Shown piece after piece: positions 11,794 to 24,580 of a stretch of 64,000 nt of DNA. The DNA is taken from contig CM068314.1 of the NCBI GenBank assembly GCA_034766995.1, forward strand, positions 28,281,708 through 28,345,707, read 5' to 3'. Below the pieces are notes generated by a model. The model was not told the DNA's origin, ran no database searches, and worked only from the letters and a program-made list of their open reading frames with translations. Origin of the DNA: Acanthacorydalis orientalis (Eukaryota; Arthropoda; Insecta; Megaloptera; Corydalidae). The translations under genes were made by a program, and so were the position numbers. How positions within the stretch are numbered: position 1 is the first letter of the stretch; every line of letters starts with the position of its first letter.

Positions 11794-11833
11794 TATGTAT
11801 ACATAATATGTGTATATATATATATATATGTAT
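11716..11833. repeat. compound (CT)n/(TA)n microsatellite
   Basis: Eight CT units are followed by a 55-bp TA run and a degenerate TATGTATAC continuation. The pyrimidine run looks like a splice polypyrimidine tract but no exon follows. Confidence 0.95.
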
Positions 11834-12753
11834 AGTTGTTATAAGATGTTGGCACGAAGGTCAGATTACTGTAATTAATATATGTACATTTATTTTACAA
11901 CTACGTGTGTGACAAACACCTACATTTCAAAATTATTTACTTTTCTATTAAAAATTGTGGAGTGTGTAAATTTCTCAAATTACTTTGACACAATTTCCCG
12001 TACGTTTTTTTTTAGAAAAAAACAAAAACTCGCAATTACACTGACACTAAATTAACATTTCACAGTTACAGTTCGCAATGACTTGCTATTTGTTTTCCAT
12101 TATCATAGCACTGTTACAATGTCATTATACTTGAAAAAGTTTATGAAAAATATGCTCAAAAAAAGACAAAACTATTTTATAATTTGTCGTATTGTTTACA
12201 GAAATGTAACAAAAAAATGTATACATGCGAATTTCTCAAACGTGTTGTACAGTTAGATATTTTGAAGAGACGTGCTACCTATATAATTTAGAGAACAAAA
12301 AAGTCTCATGAATCCACGTAATTTCTGTTATTTTATTGTTTTTTTTCTTTTCGAGTTATACGAATACCTGTAAGCACGTATACATGCTTGTGTATGTGTG
12401 TGGTATTCTTAATTGATTGGAAGAAAACACCGCAAAGATGAAATAAATTCAGTGTGGTTAATGCAAAATTTTAACATTTAATTCAGACCGATTCATATTT
12501 ATAAAACGAATATCAGAATTGATTTAGTATAAAACAATAATTAAAGTGACTTATATGAATATAACAAGTGTATGTTTTCACAAGTGAAAGATTCGTGGGC
12601 AGAAAAATTGCAACAAATATTTCTTTATGTAAAAGTATCACCTACAGCAACATTGCTACAAATGGTGGGCCTGTTTACATACAATTCACCAACGCAGTAA
12701 TGGAAAATACCTACAATAACCAAGTACACGGCGCATAAATTTAAATTTACATT

Positions 12754-12757
<4 letters not shown>

Positions 12758-12808
<51 letters not shown>
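12758..12808. repeat. (TA)n microsatellite
   Basis: About 50 bp of pure TA. A GC-richer pocket at 12640-12745 lies to the left and is open in three frames without clear splice sites. Confidence 0.95.
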
Positions 12809-12812
<4 letters not shown>

Positions 12813-13059
12813 CGTAAATGCGAATTAACATTCAATAATAATTCTTGATTGATTCTACAAATTTAAAATTTTCACAAAATTACGTTAATAAATTAAAACA
12901 ATACCATAAATAACCAATTCATTTTTTTGAATATTTAATAATATTTTTTAAAATAAATTTTTGTATCAGTTTATTCTAACAACGTGCTGTTTCCAAAACA
13001 CATTGTATAAACTTTTTTTTTAAATAAATAAGTTTGATAACTTAAACCAGACGTATACT

Positions 13060-13062
<3 letters not shown>

Positions 13063-13118
<56 letters not shown>
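13063..13118. repeat. (TA)n microsatellite
   Basis: About 56 bp of pure TA. Confidence 0.95.
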
Positions 13119-13121
<3 letters not shown>

Positions 13122-13499
13122 GTTATAAAAATAATTACATGATAATTATTTTTAGCAGAGGTTTCCAACAAACATACTGGCTATTTAAGTGACTTATTAT
13201 AGAAACTTGATATTTTAATACGAAAAATGTTGCTATTCACCTAAACGACTTGAAATTAAAATGAAAAAATAGGTCGTGCTCATTAGAATGTTTACGTAAT
13301 TTTACTATAGCACATTCGCGACCGTTTAGGTAATAAGTATATCTAATAAAACAGTCATGCTTAATGCATATCTGAGCACCCTGAATGTATAAATATCAAA
13401 ACACTTTCTATTACAAAAACAGAATGCACAGCGAGTTGGTACAAAAAGTAAAAGTTAAAAATTAACGTGCACGTTGATAAACAAATTACGTCCAAAACG

Positions 13500-13790
13500 A
13501 ACAGTTGAAATAAAGAAACAATGGAATTATGTAAAAAAAAAAGAATACGACGTCAACATGGCAGATTGTTGATGCGTGAAATGGATAATTTATAGATTTT
13601 CGACGAAAAGTTCAGCCAGACAAGACCGTAAAGATTAAGTTCTGTGTTCGCGCTTATGCAATTTTTCGTGCATTTGTCGAAATGCGCGTTCGCCGACGTT
13701 TCAGCGATTCGTTCAATGTTCTAATGATTTCTTTAAAAATATTTCGTAAATCTTTGACATGGATGCGCGAATTAAGGACGCTTAAGAAAT
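13500..13790. other. GC- and CpG-richer island, candidate conserved element or exon
   Basis: The segment has many CG dinucleotides in an otherwise CG-poor neighbourhood. On the plus strand an ATG-led 24-codon frame runs 13520-13594. On the minus strand two overlapping frames of 49 and 55 codons are open across 13630-13780. Several frames being open at once suggests composition rather than coding, so a regulatory or conserved noncoding element is as likely as an exon. Confidence 0.3.
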
Positions 13791-14139
13791 TTATTGTGCG
13801 TGTATTTTATATTTCGGATATTTTGTAAAGATGTTATTGATGTAAATTAACATAAAACATTTTTCACGTTACAATTACAAGCATCTAAATTCCAGTTTTG
13901 ACGAAAATTTCCCACCTTTTATGCATACACCACATGCTGTATGTGAAACTATCTTGAAGAGATACTTGTAAGAAAAAATTAAATTTCATTTTATTTGACA
14001 AGTTGTAAACTAATGTAAATATAAAAGGAGGTGAAAACTATTTACAAACCTAAATACACGAATATTTCGATCACGAAATGTATGTAAATCAATTATTACA
14101 ACACTCGGATTAAGTAAAACGAAAATGAGAGAATAATTA

Positions 14140-14540
14140 TTCAGATTGATCGATAGCGAAAACGCATTATTACTAGAAGGGAAAAATGAACAAACGATCT
14201 CTGATTATTGCAGACGTCCATTATGCAACGGAGTCACGGCTGGTAGATCACGCTATGGCAAGAGTGCATTCAACGTCCGCCGAAAGGGCAGCATCCGTAC
14301 GAGAGCAACAAGTACGTCGGCCGCATTCTAGTTCGCCGTGCAATTGCCGTATGATTTGTGTCTCGTTGCACTAACGGGCCGTCTATTTTCGTTATGCATT
14401 ACCGCGTTCCAGTATCTTGACATATCGAACGTGTTATGTCGATTAACTCGATCGCAATTATTTACATTGAACGTTATTTGATTCATTTTCTGATCGGATT
14501 CGTTGAATCGACGGTAATGATGATTACGAAGAACGTAACA
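14140..14540. other. GC- and CpG-richer island, candidate regulatory element or exon
   Basis: This is one of the GC-richest stretches of the window. Overlapping plus frames are open from 14146 to 14331 and from 14186 to 14374, the second ATG-led (MNKRSLIIADVHYATES). A plausible acceptor GATTATTGCAG ends at 14212, just before the GC-richest part. The two frames contradict each other and neither matches a family I know. Homeodomain-like ATTA and GATTAA words occur throughout. I cannot decide between exon, promoter and enhancer. Confidence 0.3.
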
Positions 14541-14729
14541 GCCGAACTGATTTGTACAGGATTTAAAATAATGATTCTATTAACTAACATGTTTGAATAT
14601 AGACTAAGAATAAAACCCACAACACTTGTTAATATACCACACGTTTATAAACCAGAGTTATTAATAACAGTGCAAATAAGTACTGAAAAATATTTTCAAT
14701 TAATCATATTTAAAACACAAATAAGATAA

Positions 14730-16560
14730 TATTACAGTAATTTATATTCTTGAATGTTCTTTTATTTTAATATGTATTTCATATGTTTTATACTAAAAAA
14801 AATATATATAATTTACGATCAACATTCACACCTTTCACATTCTCGCAGTTATAGTTATTTTACAATTTACTAAAATCACTTCTTAAGATATGAACTTATT
14901 AATTGAAAAACTTACATCTTAAATATATTTTTACGCATTGTAAACTACAAGTACATTTTTTTGGAACCTTAACAGAATATTTTACGCGAATATATCTTAC
15001 TTTAAACCCCGTTTTAATGTTTTTTACTCACAAATATAATTTGTTATAAATATTCATACAGGGGAGGAAGAAATATCCATAAAAGGTATAAACTTACTTT
15101 CGTAAACTGTTTAGAAACGATTTTAATTTTAATCACAAAATTATAAGTTACATTTAAAATAGATATGAAGAAAATAAAGTAAGTACCATTTCCCTGCAAT
15201 GCAATTTACTTGAAATAATCGGAAAGAAATTTATAATACCAATATAACTACGTTTTAACAGTTAAGAGAAAATACTGTCAGAAATAAATTGAATGCATTT
15301 TTAGAAAAAACATTTAAAAATTGTTAAAAATCACAATTGCAATTTAATAAAAATAAACATTAACTTTCTTACTGTATAAGTAAATTACATTCTATGACTT
15401 GTACATAAATATGTGATTTAATTTAACCGTATGTTTTTATAATTCTCAATACAATTTTCTGCTTGAATAAATATTCTGTTTTATATATCCGAATTGTATA
15501 GAACAAATCACAGAACTTTTGCGATAAAAAAGTATGCTTAATAATTTCAACAATATTTAATCAGTACTTCAAAACAAGTGTGCTTCTGCAAGTATGTTCC
15601 TATGTAGAGAAATTAAAATCTTTAATTAATATAAAACTGCAAATTATATTTTTCTCAAACTGAAATCAAAACAATTCATTTGCTCGACGTTGAAAGAGTT
15701 CACATACTGCACAAAATACAGTTCTTAGAATTTTTAAACGATTCGTAAGCTTTGAAACACATTGTTTACAGTCTACAGAATTTTCAATGATTAAATTTAA
15801 TAAACTCAGTTGGTTGCAGTATATAAATATGACTTCTATATTTTTAAAATATTCATTAAACTCAAATAACTTATATTTTAAGGTTTCTAGTTTTAGAATT
15901 AATTTTATAATAACAGTTCAATTTAAACAAGTACTGTTCAATATCTACATATCCGTCAAAAAGCCAATTAGTTCATTTGATAGCGAGCAATAAAAAAAAC
16001 AATGTAATATCTGTATATAAATTTAATAGTGATTAGCCATTTTCCTGTTTTTATATTTGAAATAATTTTGAAACGTACACTAATCTTATTTTAACTTAAA
16101 TGTTATGAAAAATTAGTCTTGAATGGCGAATCACTAAAATTCTTTCACAGATCAGATGCAGGCGCCAACTGAATAGTGTTGGTTTTAATTAAAATAAAAT
16201 TCAATACCAAATTTACTCACTAGTTGTTAGGTCGTCGCAGAATTTTTCAGTAAATATTTTATTAGACAAAAAACATCTTTTTCAAATTAAATATTATTAA
16301 AATGTACTTTTAAACAACACCTCCATTAAGTCTTTTTAAATGTTTTATTACTCTATTATGAAAATATTTTTCCATATTATAGTTTGTTTAAAAATACATG
16401 ATTCATTGTTTTTTTTTTTAAAAATATTCCAAGGTCATGTCGGAAAATAACTGTTACTATTTAAAGTTACTGTTATTTACCAAAAACAATCATTCACTGT
16501 ACAAAAATCGATTTAACGTGTGCAGACAAAGATCATTAGAATAATAAATACTTTATACGA
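14730..16560. other. AT-rich stretch without recognisable genes
   Basis: No long TA array, splice-flanked frame or repeat boundary seen. The open frame 15787-15993 has plain AT-rich translation. Confidence 0.55.
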
Positions 16561-16920
16561 CGACATTACTATTTACGGCGATATTTTCATTCAAAAACAT
16601 TATAATGTTGTCTGTAAACGATGTACAGCCTTTATCATATTCTATTAATATCCATCAAACGTCGGACGATGTCGAACACAGAACTGGAATACGTCGCCAG
16701 CTAATGTGAATCACAAAGAAACTTATAATGAATCCACGTCACAACCAATTCAACATTTTTTTGCACTCCCTGTTTTGTTATGAATCGTGTAACGGTAAAC
16801 GGCCTATCTTTTGATGTATTACAAAAACAAAGATACCGGATTGTTTTGAAGATATTTTTCGTTGCATTCTGTACGTGTGCAGACTGTAATTGTACGTTAA
16901 TGACTGCATGCAATAAAATA
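16560..16920. other. GC-richer island with an open minus-strand frame
   Basis: On the minus strand a frame without internal Met is open from a TGCATGCAG acceptor-like site (about 16902) to TAG at 16701-16703, with a plausible stretch near TRFITKQGVQKNVELVVTW. On the plus strand the island has several CGTCGG/CGACG words. No family recognised; coding and noncoding explanations remain open. Confidence 0.25.
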
Positions 16921-17865
16921 AATTACGTGTGTGGATAATATACTCCTGTTTTTTTAATGGTTAAATTTTCGTTTCCTTTTTTATTATGCTATGCCGTTAT
17001 TTTTGGCATTCTAATGCTCTGGACCAAGTTAATTTTCAAATAATATTTTGACAGCCATCAAAACCAGTATTGTGTTGAAATGTATGCACGAAAATATATA
17101 TTTTCAGTTCATTTAAATAACACTTTCGTGAACTATAACAATTAAATAATAAATAAAATTATTTTAAGATTATAATTTAAATATTTAGTACTAAACTATT
17201 TTATTTAAGACATCAATCATTTTTTGCACAATTTCATATTTTATTCATTACATTAATACATTATATTTTTCAAACAATGAACTTTCCTAATTTTACCTTA
17301 CATTTACAAACAAATAGAAAAATAAAATATTTACCAATACGTAATTTAATATATATTAAACATTTTTTCCAAAATTTCAATGTAAAATATTTTTCATGAA
17401 CAAAAGAAATGCTTTTCTCGTTCTATTTAATATTCCTAATTTGTATAAATTCTGAATCACATGATCTTTTTACATCCATTAATAGAATACGCGAGAAAAT
17501 AAACTACAATGTGAACCTATGACATTTAACTTTATTATTGGTAAATTATAACAACACAGATGTTTGTATAGATACATAATTATCCAATTATTACACTTTA
17601 GTGCGATTAATCAAAACAAAACGGATCGTTACATATTCATATCGATACACTATGTAATCAAAACGGTGTGTGTGCTCTTCTGTGCGATTATTTCAAAACA
17701 GTGCCATTTTTCGTGGCCGCATGTGCGTTGTGTTTGTGCAAGAAAGGCTGTTGACTACGGAGGAGAGACACGTTGTATCAAGTTTGGCTTTGACATAAGT
17801 ATCCAGTCGTCCTTGCCGAGCACTCCGCACTAGTGCCCGAAGCAAGCAGGCTATGAATCAATATA

Positions 17866-17875
17866 CCCTTTTATA
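17866..17875 (-). promoter_or_regulatory. TATA box TATAAAAGGG
   Basis: Minus-strand TATAAAAGGG is a close match to the metazoan TATA consensus and lies at the edge of a GC-richer downstream region. ATTGG (CCAAT reversed, 17883-17887) lies upstream. I see no strict initiator at -30 spacing, so the start site is not fixed. Confidence 0.35.
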
Positions 17876-17895
17876 GTGGTGGCCAATCTGTATAA

Positions 17896-17911
17896 GGTCG
17901 CTTGAGCGACC
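17896..17911. repeat. short palindrome GGTCGCT-TG-AGCGACC
   Basis: Seven-bp arms with a 2-base centre, positioned about 20 bp upstream of the minus-strand TATA box. Could bind a dimeric factor. Confidence 0.5.
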
Positions 17912-18721
17912 GCAGATTTATTTATACTTGGAAGCACGTCGTCGATCAACGTGTTAGCATTAGTCTGTGCTGTTGCTGGACGCATATTCTCGATTCTTCT
18001 GCTATAGCAATGGCTCCAATATCAACAATATATCCGCATGTTTACACTTATTTGAATATATATGTAAATAGCAAGTTTTACATATACAGATTCATTAAAT
18101 TTATTTACTTTATTTAAGACGGCATTAAAACTGTATTATTTCTAATATTTTTTATATAAAAAAAATCTATAAATACTGACAAAACACATTTCTGCAAAAA
18201 AGTTTATCAAATCAAACTTTAATTATTAAGATTATATCAATTAATTTTCGATCACAAACTGAGAATAACATTCGTTGTGATATTAACGAACAATGTGCGT
18301 TAAAATAAAAAAACAGACATAATTGGCTCAAACGTATGGAAAAATGTAATTTTAATAATTTAAACAAATAAGTGTTAAACAAGAGATCAGAAAAAGTTTA
18401 ACCGATATATGTATACTTTTGAATTCACGTAGGATGTCAATTTGTGTTTTTATTTTGAAATGAGGAACTATAATTCTCGTTCGAATTTCTTGTTTTACTA
18501 TTTATAGATGGAACCAAAATGATGTTTAAAGGAAATCGTATACATTTACGTTTCAAATAAATTTATTATTGAAAGACCCAAAGGTCACATTACGTTTTTT
18601 CGTTTATTTTATTCAATAAACAAAACAAAATCATACAAATGAGTTTAGTTGGAAGAGCATCGATAGCTAATATTCAAATTATGGTTGAAAACTAATTCAA
18701 TTTTTCATTACTTCTCTGTTC

Positions 18722-18725
<4 letters not shown>

Positions 18726-18759
<34 letters not shown>

Positions 18760-18760
18760 G

Positions 18761-18814
<54 letters not shown>
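18726..18814. repeat. two (TA)n arrays split by CACGCACAT
   Basis: About 30 bp and 52 bp of pure TA separated by a short CA-rich interruption. Confidence 0.95.
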
Positions 18815-18817
<3 letters not shown>

Positions 18818-18919
18818 ACATTATCAACATAAACTTAATTCTTAAAAAATGAATCAAAATTACATATTTTTTCATATGAACTGTAGTCAATAGTATAGAA
18901 ATTAAAGGTATTACGCGTA

Positions 18920-19110
18920 CGTGGGTAAATTTTTCATATCAATTTTTTTATTTCTCAAGAATAATAAATAGGTTAGGGTCGATACAAATCCTGCATGTAT
19001 GTAATAGAATTATACGAATTACAGATAAAGTGAACGAAGTCAGTTTAAAATTCCATCGACTTGATGGCACCGACATGTACTACAAGAAAATATTTATTGC
19101 ATGAGATGAA
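18920..19110 (+). other. weak exon-like open frame
   Basis: About 54 codons are open to TGA near 19109, with a protein-like stretch around KFHRLDGTDMYYKK and a possible acceptor TTTATTTCTCAAG near 18960. No ATG and no family match; chance is likely in a single frame. Confidence 0.15.
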
Positions 19111-19717
19111 CGGTGATCCACGGCATTCCATTTGATTTTTTTTTTCAATTCCACTGAAACTATTAATTCAAGGAATCGCTTTTCAACGACGAAGTGTATT
19201 TATACAGGCAATTTCAAAATCATCAATAAATTTATTTAAGTATTACTAAACTCATTCTTTTTTTTTTGTATGTGACAGGAATTAATTTCTCGCATTGTGC
19301 ATTTCTTCGTGGATTCAGAACATGACTGAATGTTGACAACACTGATTTAAAAAATATAATCGTCTGGCATTTAAGTATCTGCTTTCATCTTCCGCATTTT
19401 TATAAAGATTGTGAAATAGTTGAACTGATGGTACGATTTTAAAATACCATCGAAAAATACTAAATATCGATTGTCGTGTTTAAATATTTGTTTAAAATAA
19501 TGTGCTAGACTGAAAACACTTTTGTTGAAAACATAAATCAAAAGTAAACAAAAACTAGTATGACTACTAAATACAACAAACATTGTAAACAAAATATCAA
19601 CATAAGCATATGCCATGTCACTGCTTGTACATTGTATAATTTTCAATAATAAACTTCTATGAATCTGATCAATTTAATCAAAGATCATACCTATATTTTC
19701 TATATAATAAAAATCCA

Positions 19718-19792
19718 CATTTCTCGTCATTTTGTCCGCAGGACAAAGTCCATGGTGACGAGAAATGTTTATCTATGGTGACGAGAATGTTT
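19718..19792. repeat. compound hairpin with adjacent tandem copy
   Basis: Outer arms CATTTCTCGTCA (19718-19729) and TGACGAGAAATG (19756-19767) pair perfectly. Inner arms TTTGTCC (19731-19737) and GGACAAA (19741-19747) pair with a 3-base loop, leaving GTCCATGG as a bulge. A second copy of ATGGTGACGAGAATGTTT follows directly (about 19775-19792). This could be a transposon end, a structured RNA or a fold-back relic. Confidence 0.7.
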
Positions 19793-20450
19793 GCAGCTTA
19801 TAGGTTTCAAGTTTAATTCATTAAGTTTCGTTCTTAGGTACTTTTTATGTTTGTTTAAATATATTATGTTGTAAAAACCAATAAACATTTTTTTCTTTCT
19901 ATTCTTTTCTATTTCCCGGTCAATTTTTAACGAGTTACATACTAATGTATAAAGAGAAATAAATTAAAGAAAAATCAGGCAATAAATACTTTGTTAAAGA
20001 AAATATAACATTTCAAAACCAAATTACCTACTTTTACATTTTTTTCTTATACTTGTTACTAGACACATTATTAATAATTACACATTATTACAATTAAAAC
20101 TACAAGATAAGAGCATTCACTAGACTAAATAAAAAAAATGTGTTTTTGGATAATAATGGCAAATTTTACATGGTAATACTTCAAAATTATAGATGAACAA
20201 ATTATCATTTTATTGTTCATTACGAATACACTTAAATAAAACACATACGCGTAATATTATCTTATTACTAAATATAATTATTACAAAAAATAATGAAAAG
20301 TATTCAATCAACTTTCACGCAATATGAAAACAATACATGCTTGTCTGAAATTACTGAAAAGAAATACTTAAATTATTAGAACAAGAAGATAAATGAGAAA
20401 ACTGAAATTTTATGCAACAAATATTAAGTACAATGAATACTAAAGAGTAA

Positions 20451-20561
20451 ATGACACCCCAATATACAGTAGGTTTAATTTTAGTACAAAAGACAGATGC
20501 ACAAGTTGCATCAAATGATGAGCTGGCAATGACATTTCCGGTTGCGCAAACTAATTGCTGA
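20451..20561 (+). CDS. candidate small coding frame or terminal exon
   Basis: An ATG at 20451 starts a 36-codon frame ending in TGA at 20559-20561. The more convincing part follows a possible acceptor GGTTTAATTTTAG ending at 20484: QKTDAQVASNDELAMTFPVA and a short tail ending NC. Its composition is far more balanced than the surrounding AT-rich DNA, and it ends just before a 58-bp TA array. Either a small ORF or the last exon of an unseen plus-strand gene. No family recognised. Confidence 0.28.
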   Translation: MTPQYTVGLILVQKTDAQVASNDELAMTFPVAQTNC

Positions 20562-20616
20562 TTAGGCTATATCTGAAGAAATTGTGACCACTATTGTTTC
20601 TTGGATTACAATATGT

Positions 20617-20620
<4 letters not shown>

Positions 20621-20678
<58 letters not shown>
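20621..20678. repeat. (TA)n microsatellite
   Basis: About 58 bp of pure TA. Confidence 0.95.
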
Positions 20679-20681
<3 letters not shown>

Positions 20682-21031
20682 TGTATATAATGTCCTTATA
20701 CAATTTATTAAATTGAAAAACGCGTTTACAATTATTATTATTAATGTTTTGCAATTACTTCTTGTTATTAGCAGCATGATTCACTATTCGGTATTACAGA
20801 TAAATATTATTAAGTAATTTTATACAGACTTTTCAAAGAACTATATTACATTCTTTTTCGCCATTTTTTTAACACAGAACAGCACATATACGTTGTTTAC
20901 GTTTGAATTAGCAATGATAACTGTCTTTTGAGTTGAAGACATATTTGCATTCGATTTTGGAAATGTCTGTCCTACTTTATTACGTCTTTATATCTAAATA
21001 ATAATTCATAACTATCTTTTACGTGTGTACG

Positions 21032-21051
21032 AATATATATATATATATATA
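21032..21051. repeat. (TA)n microsatellite
   Basis: About 20 bp of pure TA. Confidence 0.85.
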
Positions 21052-21224
21052 TGAATGTTTCTATAAAATAGACTAGAAAACGAAATAAACCGTTATAAAT
21101 AGAATGCAAATTTTATTATTGTTAAGTAAATAAATAATAAACTGCAATGCTGATTTCAATGGGCTGATTTATAGACCTGACAACGTACATGTGACTTATG
21201 ATCAAATCCCTTTTATCTTTCCAG

Positions 21225-21307
21225 CCGTGCATTCACTGAATGTGGAAAAAGGCAATTTTAATATATTAATAAAGAAAACATTTTTCACACTCTCGAGAGG
21301 TGCATAG
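21225..21307 (+). CDS. candidate terminal exon with strong splice acceptor
   Basis: CCCTTTTATCTTTCCAG ends at 21224 and is one of the best acceptors in the window. After two bases a 26-codon frame, VHSLNVEKGNFNILIKKTFF then TLSRGA, runs to TAG at 21305-21307. A second frame from the same acceptor (RAFTECGKRQF) closes after 11-12 codons, so the reading frame depends on an upstream exon that I cannot find. Product unknown. Confidence 0.3.
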
Positions 21308-22199
21308 AACTGTTGTGCGGTTTTAAGTCCATTATGTAAATCAAAATCTCGTATAAATGCTAAAGTATCGTGTATATATATACCTTACGCAGGCATATTC
21401 ACACTTGACTGGAATGAATTAGTATAATCTTTTGTTGGAAAGAAACAAACATGTTTTCCTTTATCTCATCACGCGAACAACGCTAAAACTAATTGTGAAT
21501 AGGCACTTATATTTCAAGAATGTAATTGTTATCGTTTCTATTATGTGTTTGTTGTTCAATTTTTGTTCTAATAAAGATTAAACTTTTATATAATTGTATT
21601 CACTGCGGACTGATTAGTGTGTAATTAAAATAACTTACATCGGTTGTTCTGCATGTGTGTAAATGTACATACCAACATCAAGTTCCAATATTTATATTAA
21701 ATATAGATATCTACATTACTATTATCTACATGCTTGTTTTAATTTAATAAAAATAACTTTTACTTATTTATTTAAATTATTTTCAAATGATATAAAAATT
21801 AACATTATTGTTTGAAACAAACGTTTCTTTAATGAAATGTTACATACAGACTACAACTGTTTATGACTTTAATTTCTAATTGTGATATATTGATCAGCAG
21901 CATTTCATACTACAGAAAAAATCTAAATTTATAAATAAAACGAATTTAATTACATTACTATATGTCATTTTAAACAAAAAACATATTAATATGAAATAAA
22001 ATGTCATATCTGTATTAAATGAACAATCTAATAGTGTTTTTAAGATGGCATTTCCGCGAACCATTTCATGGAAAATCAAAACACACCTGAACTATTAAGT
22101 CGAAGAAAATTGAAAAAAAAAATGTTAAAAAGGTTTGTGACTGTTTACATTTATAATAATAACTGCTTTAATAATATCCTACAAAACTAATTACACTGT

Positions 22200-22310
22200 T
22201 TTGTATCAATGAGAATGTTATTTATGAAATGGTTAACCAGGGTACATTCGGTTCAATGATCGACATCCCGCATATGTCAACTTCCACATCCATTTGGTGT
22301 TTTCTTTTTT
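22200..22310 (+). other. weak ATG-led frame in a GC-richer pocket
   Basis: A 52-codon ATG frame begins around 22228 (MVNQGTFGSMIDIPHMSTST) and runs into a hydrophobic stretch encoded by a T-run. The first half has coding-like composition; the second is an artefact of the T-tract. Could be an initial exon with a donor after the pocket. Unrecognised. Confidence 0.2.
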
Positions 22311-22699
22311 TTCTTTTTTTGCTACATTTGAAAATTCAAATTCGTAATTACAAACAAAAGTTTATATTTAAAACATGTTATACTTAAGACATACGATCCA
22401 AACTGTTTCATCCTTTTATCTTTTCAAATTATTACATCTCTTGTAAACTACTGATCATCCGAAGATCACAATTTAAAAAAAAAACATTATCCGAAAGCGG
22501 TAATACTTAACTAATGTGTCACAATCTTGCTAGAAGAGACTGCAGAAAATTCGTGAGCACTCGCTTTTCTATATGCACTTGTGTTTCACCAAAACTGACA
22601 GCGATTTTTTGATTATGTAAAATTAAGTTCTTTTTCTCACAAAATAAAAATTAAATGTATAAATTATACTGCTAAGAATGGGTGTAAGACAGTAAGATT

Positions 22700-24580
22700 T
22701 ATAAAAAAAAATATGCTAAAATAAATACAATAAAACAAAAATATTTTACAGATATGTACTCGTAAAATATTACTCATATGGACAATGCAATTGTTGAATT
22801 AAATAACTGTGAAACAGGAATGCAGAAACTTTTTTTCTTTACTGTATTCCATCAAGTGTGTTTGATTTTTAAAATTAATTTTATGATTATGCACTTACAT
22901 GAACTATGAAACCACAAGGCTCTATAATACGTCATCTACGAAACTTAAAATTACATGATTTTTTGTTACAATATCATACGCTATACTTGAAGAACCGCTA
23001 CAAATAATACATGGTTTCAGCATGCAGTATTAACATGTGTTCGTGAATTTGTAACCTTTGTTGTAGAATTCATTTTCAAATTATAAATGAATGAACGTTT
23101 CCTCCATTAAACACTTTTTTTTATCAATTTAACTGTTTTCATTTTTTCAGTAAACTACATATTTAAATGCAGTACTATCGTAATACTCAATTCTTTTATA
23201 TTCGACTTAACAAAATTTGTAATAAAGTATATATTTTAAAAGAAATACAAGGAAATAGAAAAATAATATATGGTTTACAATTTTAATACGAGTAGAAGTC
23301 AAAAAATCAAATCAGAACTTTTTAATGATTATCTTACTTCTTTATTACTTATATTCAAGGTAGGTGTAAATAGTATTGTGCTAATAACAAATATGTATAT
23401 TTATGTAAATAATAAAACACTTATATTTAATTGCATAATTACAAATAAACAAATTTAAACTTAAATAATGAATTTTTCTAATATTTTTTAACGGTTTCAA
23501 TGATTTCAATACTTAGATATCTTAAATATTTATATCCACTATTCTTTATTTTACGTCAATTCACAATATCACACATTCAGTTATTCACACTTTCAGGCAC
23601 ATACTGCGTGTGCACATACATTGGTAAAAAATATTTAAAATTCACTAATCAAGTATAAATATTTGTCTACCAATAACTAAGTTTTGCATAATATATTCAA
23701 ACGTTTTACTTGTACCGGTGATGCACAGCATCTGAAGCTGTCATTTTCAATACATACACACAAATATAAAAGTTAAGTACACAAATCATTTATCTGTAAA
23801 CATAAAAAAATGCACGTTTGTAAACGGCACGTAGAATAAAAAAAGGGGATCCGAATCGTTGACATACACGACATTGACATTTAATGTGTGACTGATCAAT
23901 TTATTCAACTGGTTTTCTTATGAATTTATATACGTAGTTTATTAAGTGTGTATACATATAGCTAATTATTATAATTTTTTGAATTGTAAAATGATTACAA
24001 TTTAAAACATATTTTTCAAGAATTATTTTTTTATATTAGTCATAATAATTACATTAGTGATCTTGTTGAACTCTCGAAGAGAATTTATACCATTCGCTAA
24101 ATTAATCTATCAGGATAAATCTCAACATCAAGTAATATGGTATTTATACGGAATTTATTAAATCCATTTATTCAGTCAAAGATCTGACAAAATATGTTCT
24201 GTATTGAATAACGGAACAAGATTATTTGGACCTAAATATCTCGATACTACTTATCCAAGTTGTAAAAAAATGGCAACGATCATACATACATACATAGGTA
24301 AAACTTAAAAAACATGTGCAGACGAACAAAAAAAAACGGGCCGAGAGGAAAATATAACTTTGGATAAAACATTTATATTTAAATAATATGAAGCACTGCT
24401 TGCTTGTGATTAAGTTTTTACAAAAAAACTGAAAACTACAATTTTAAAATTATTTCGTACACAAAATTAGTTTCGGCCAAACAATACGAAACAACAGTAC
24501 GAATGCGTTTTTAATTCGTCTGCTTCTTAGTTAAATACTAATACTTATTAATATTAAATATAATTCTCTTCTAGTAATAT
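22700..24580. other. AT-rich stretch without supported genes
   Basis: Scattered short open frames have AT-driven composition. Nothing that I can support. Confidence 0.5.

Larger units (their letters stand above)
17640..18020. other. GC-richer island with promoter-like features
   Basis: About 380 bp with elevated G+C and CpG. It holds a TATA box on the minus strand (17866-17875), an inverted CCAAT box close upstream and a 16-bp imperfect palindrome (17896-17911). No long ATG-led frame starts downstream on the minus strand, so any transcript would have a noncoding first exon or be noncoding. Confidence 0.35.

Noticed and set aside
14146..14374. Two overlapping plus-strand frames of about 61 codons
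   Set aside because: They contradict each other and show no recognisable domain; kept only as a GC-richer island.
19371..19646. 91-codon hydrophobic minus-strand frame that looked chemoreceptor-like
   Set aside because: No conserved motif, no ATG at the start and AT-driven composition. Hydrophobic residues are expected from T-rich codons.
22510..22620. ATG frame MCHNLARRDC... and an overlapping frame after CTGCAG
   Set aside because: Two frames open at once with no splice partner; composition alone can explain it.
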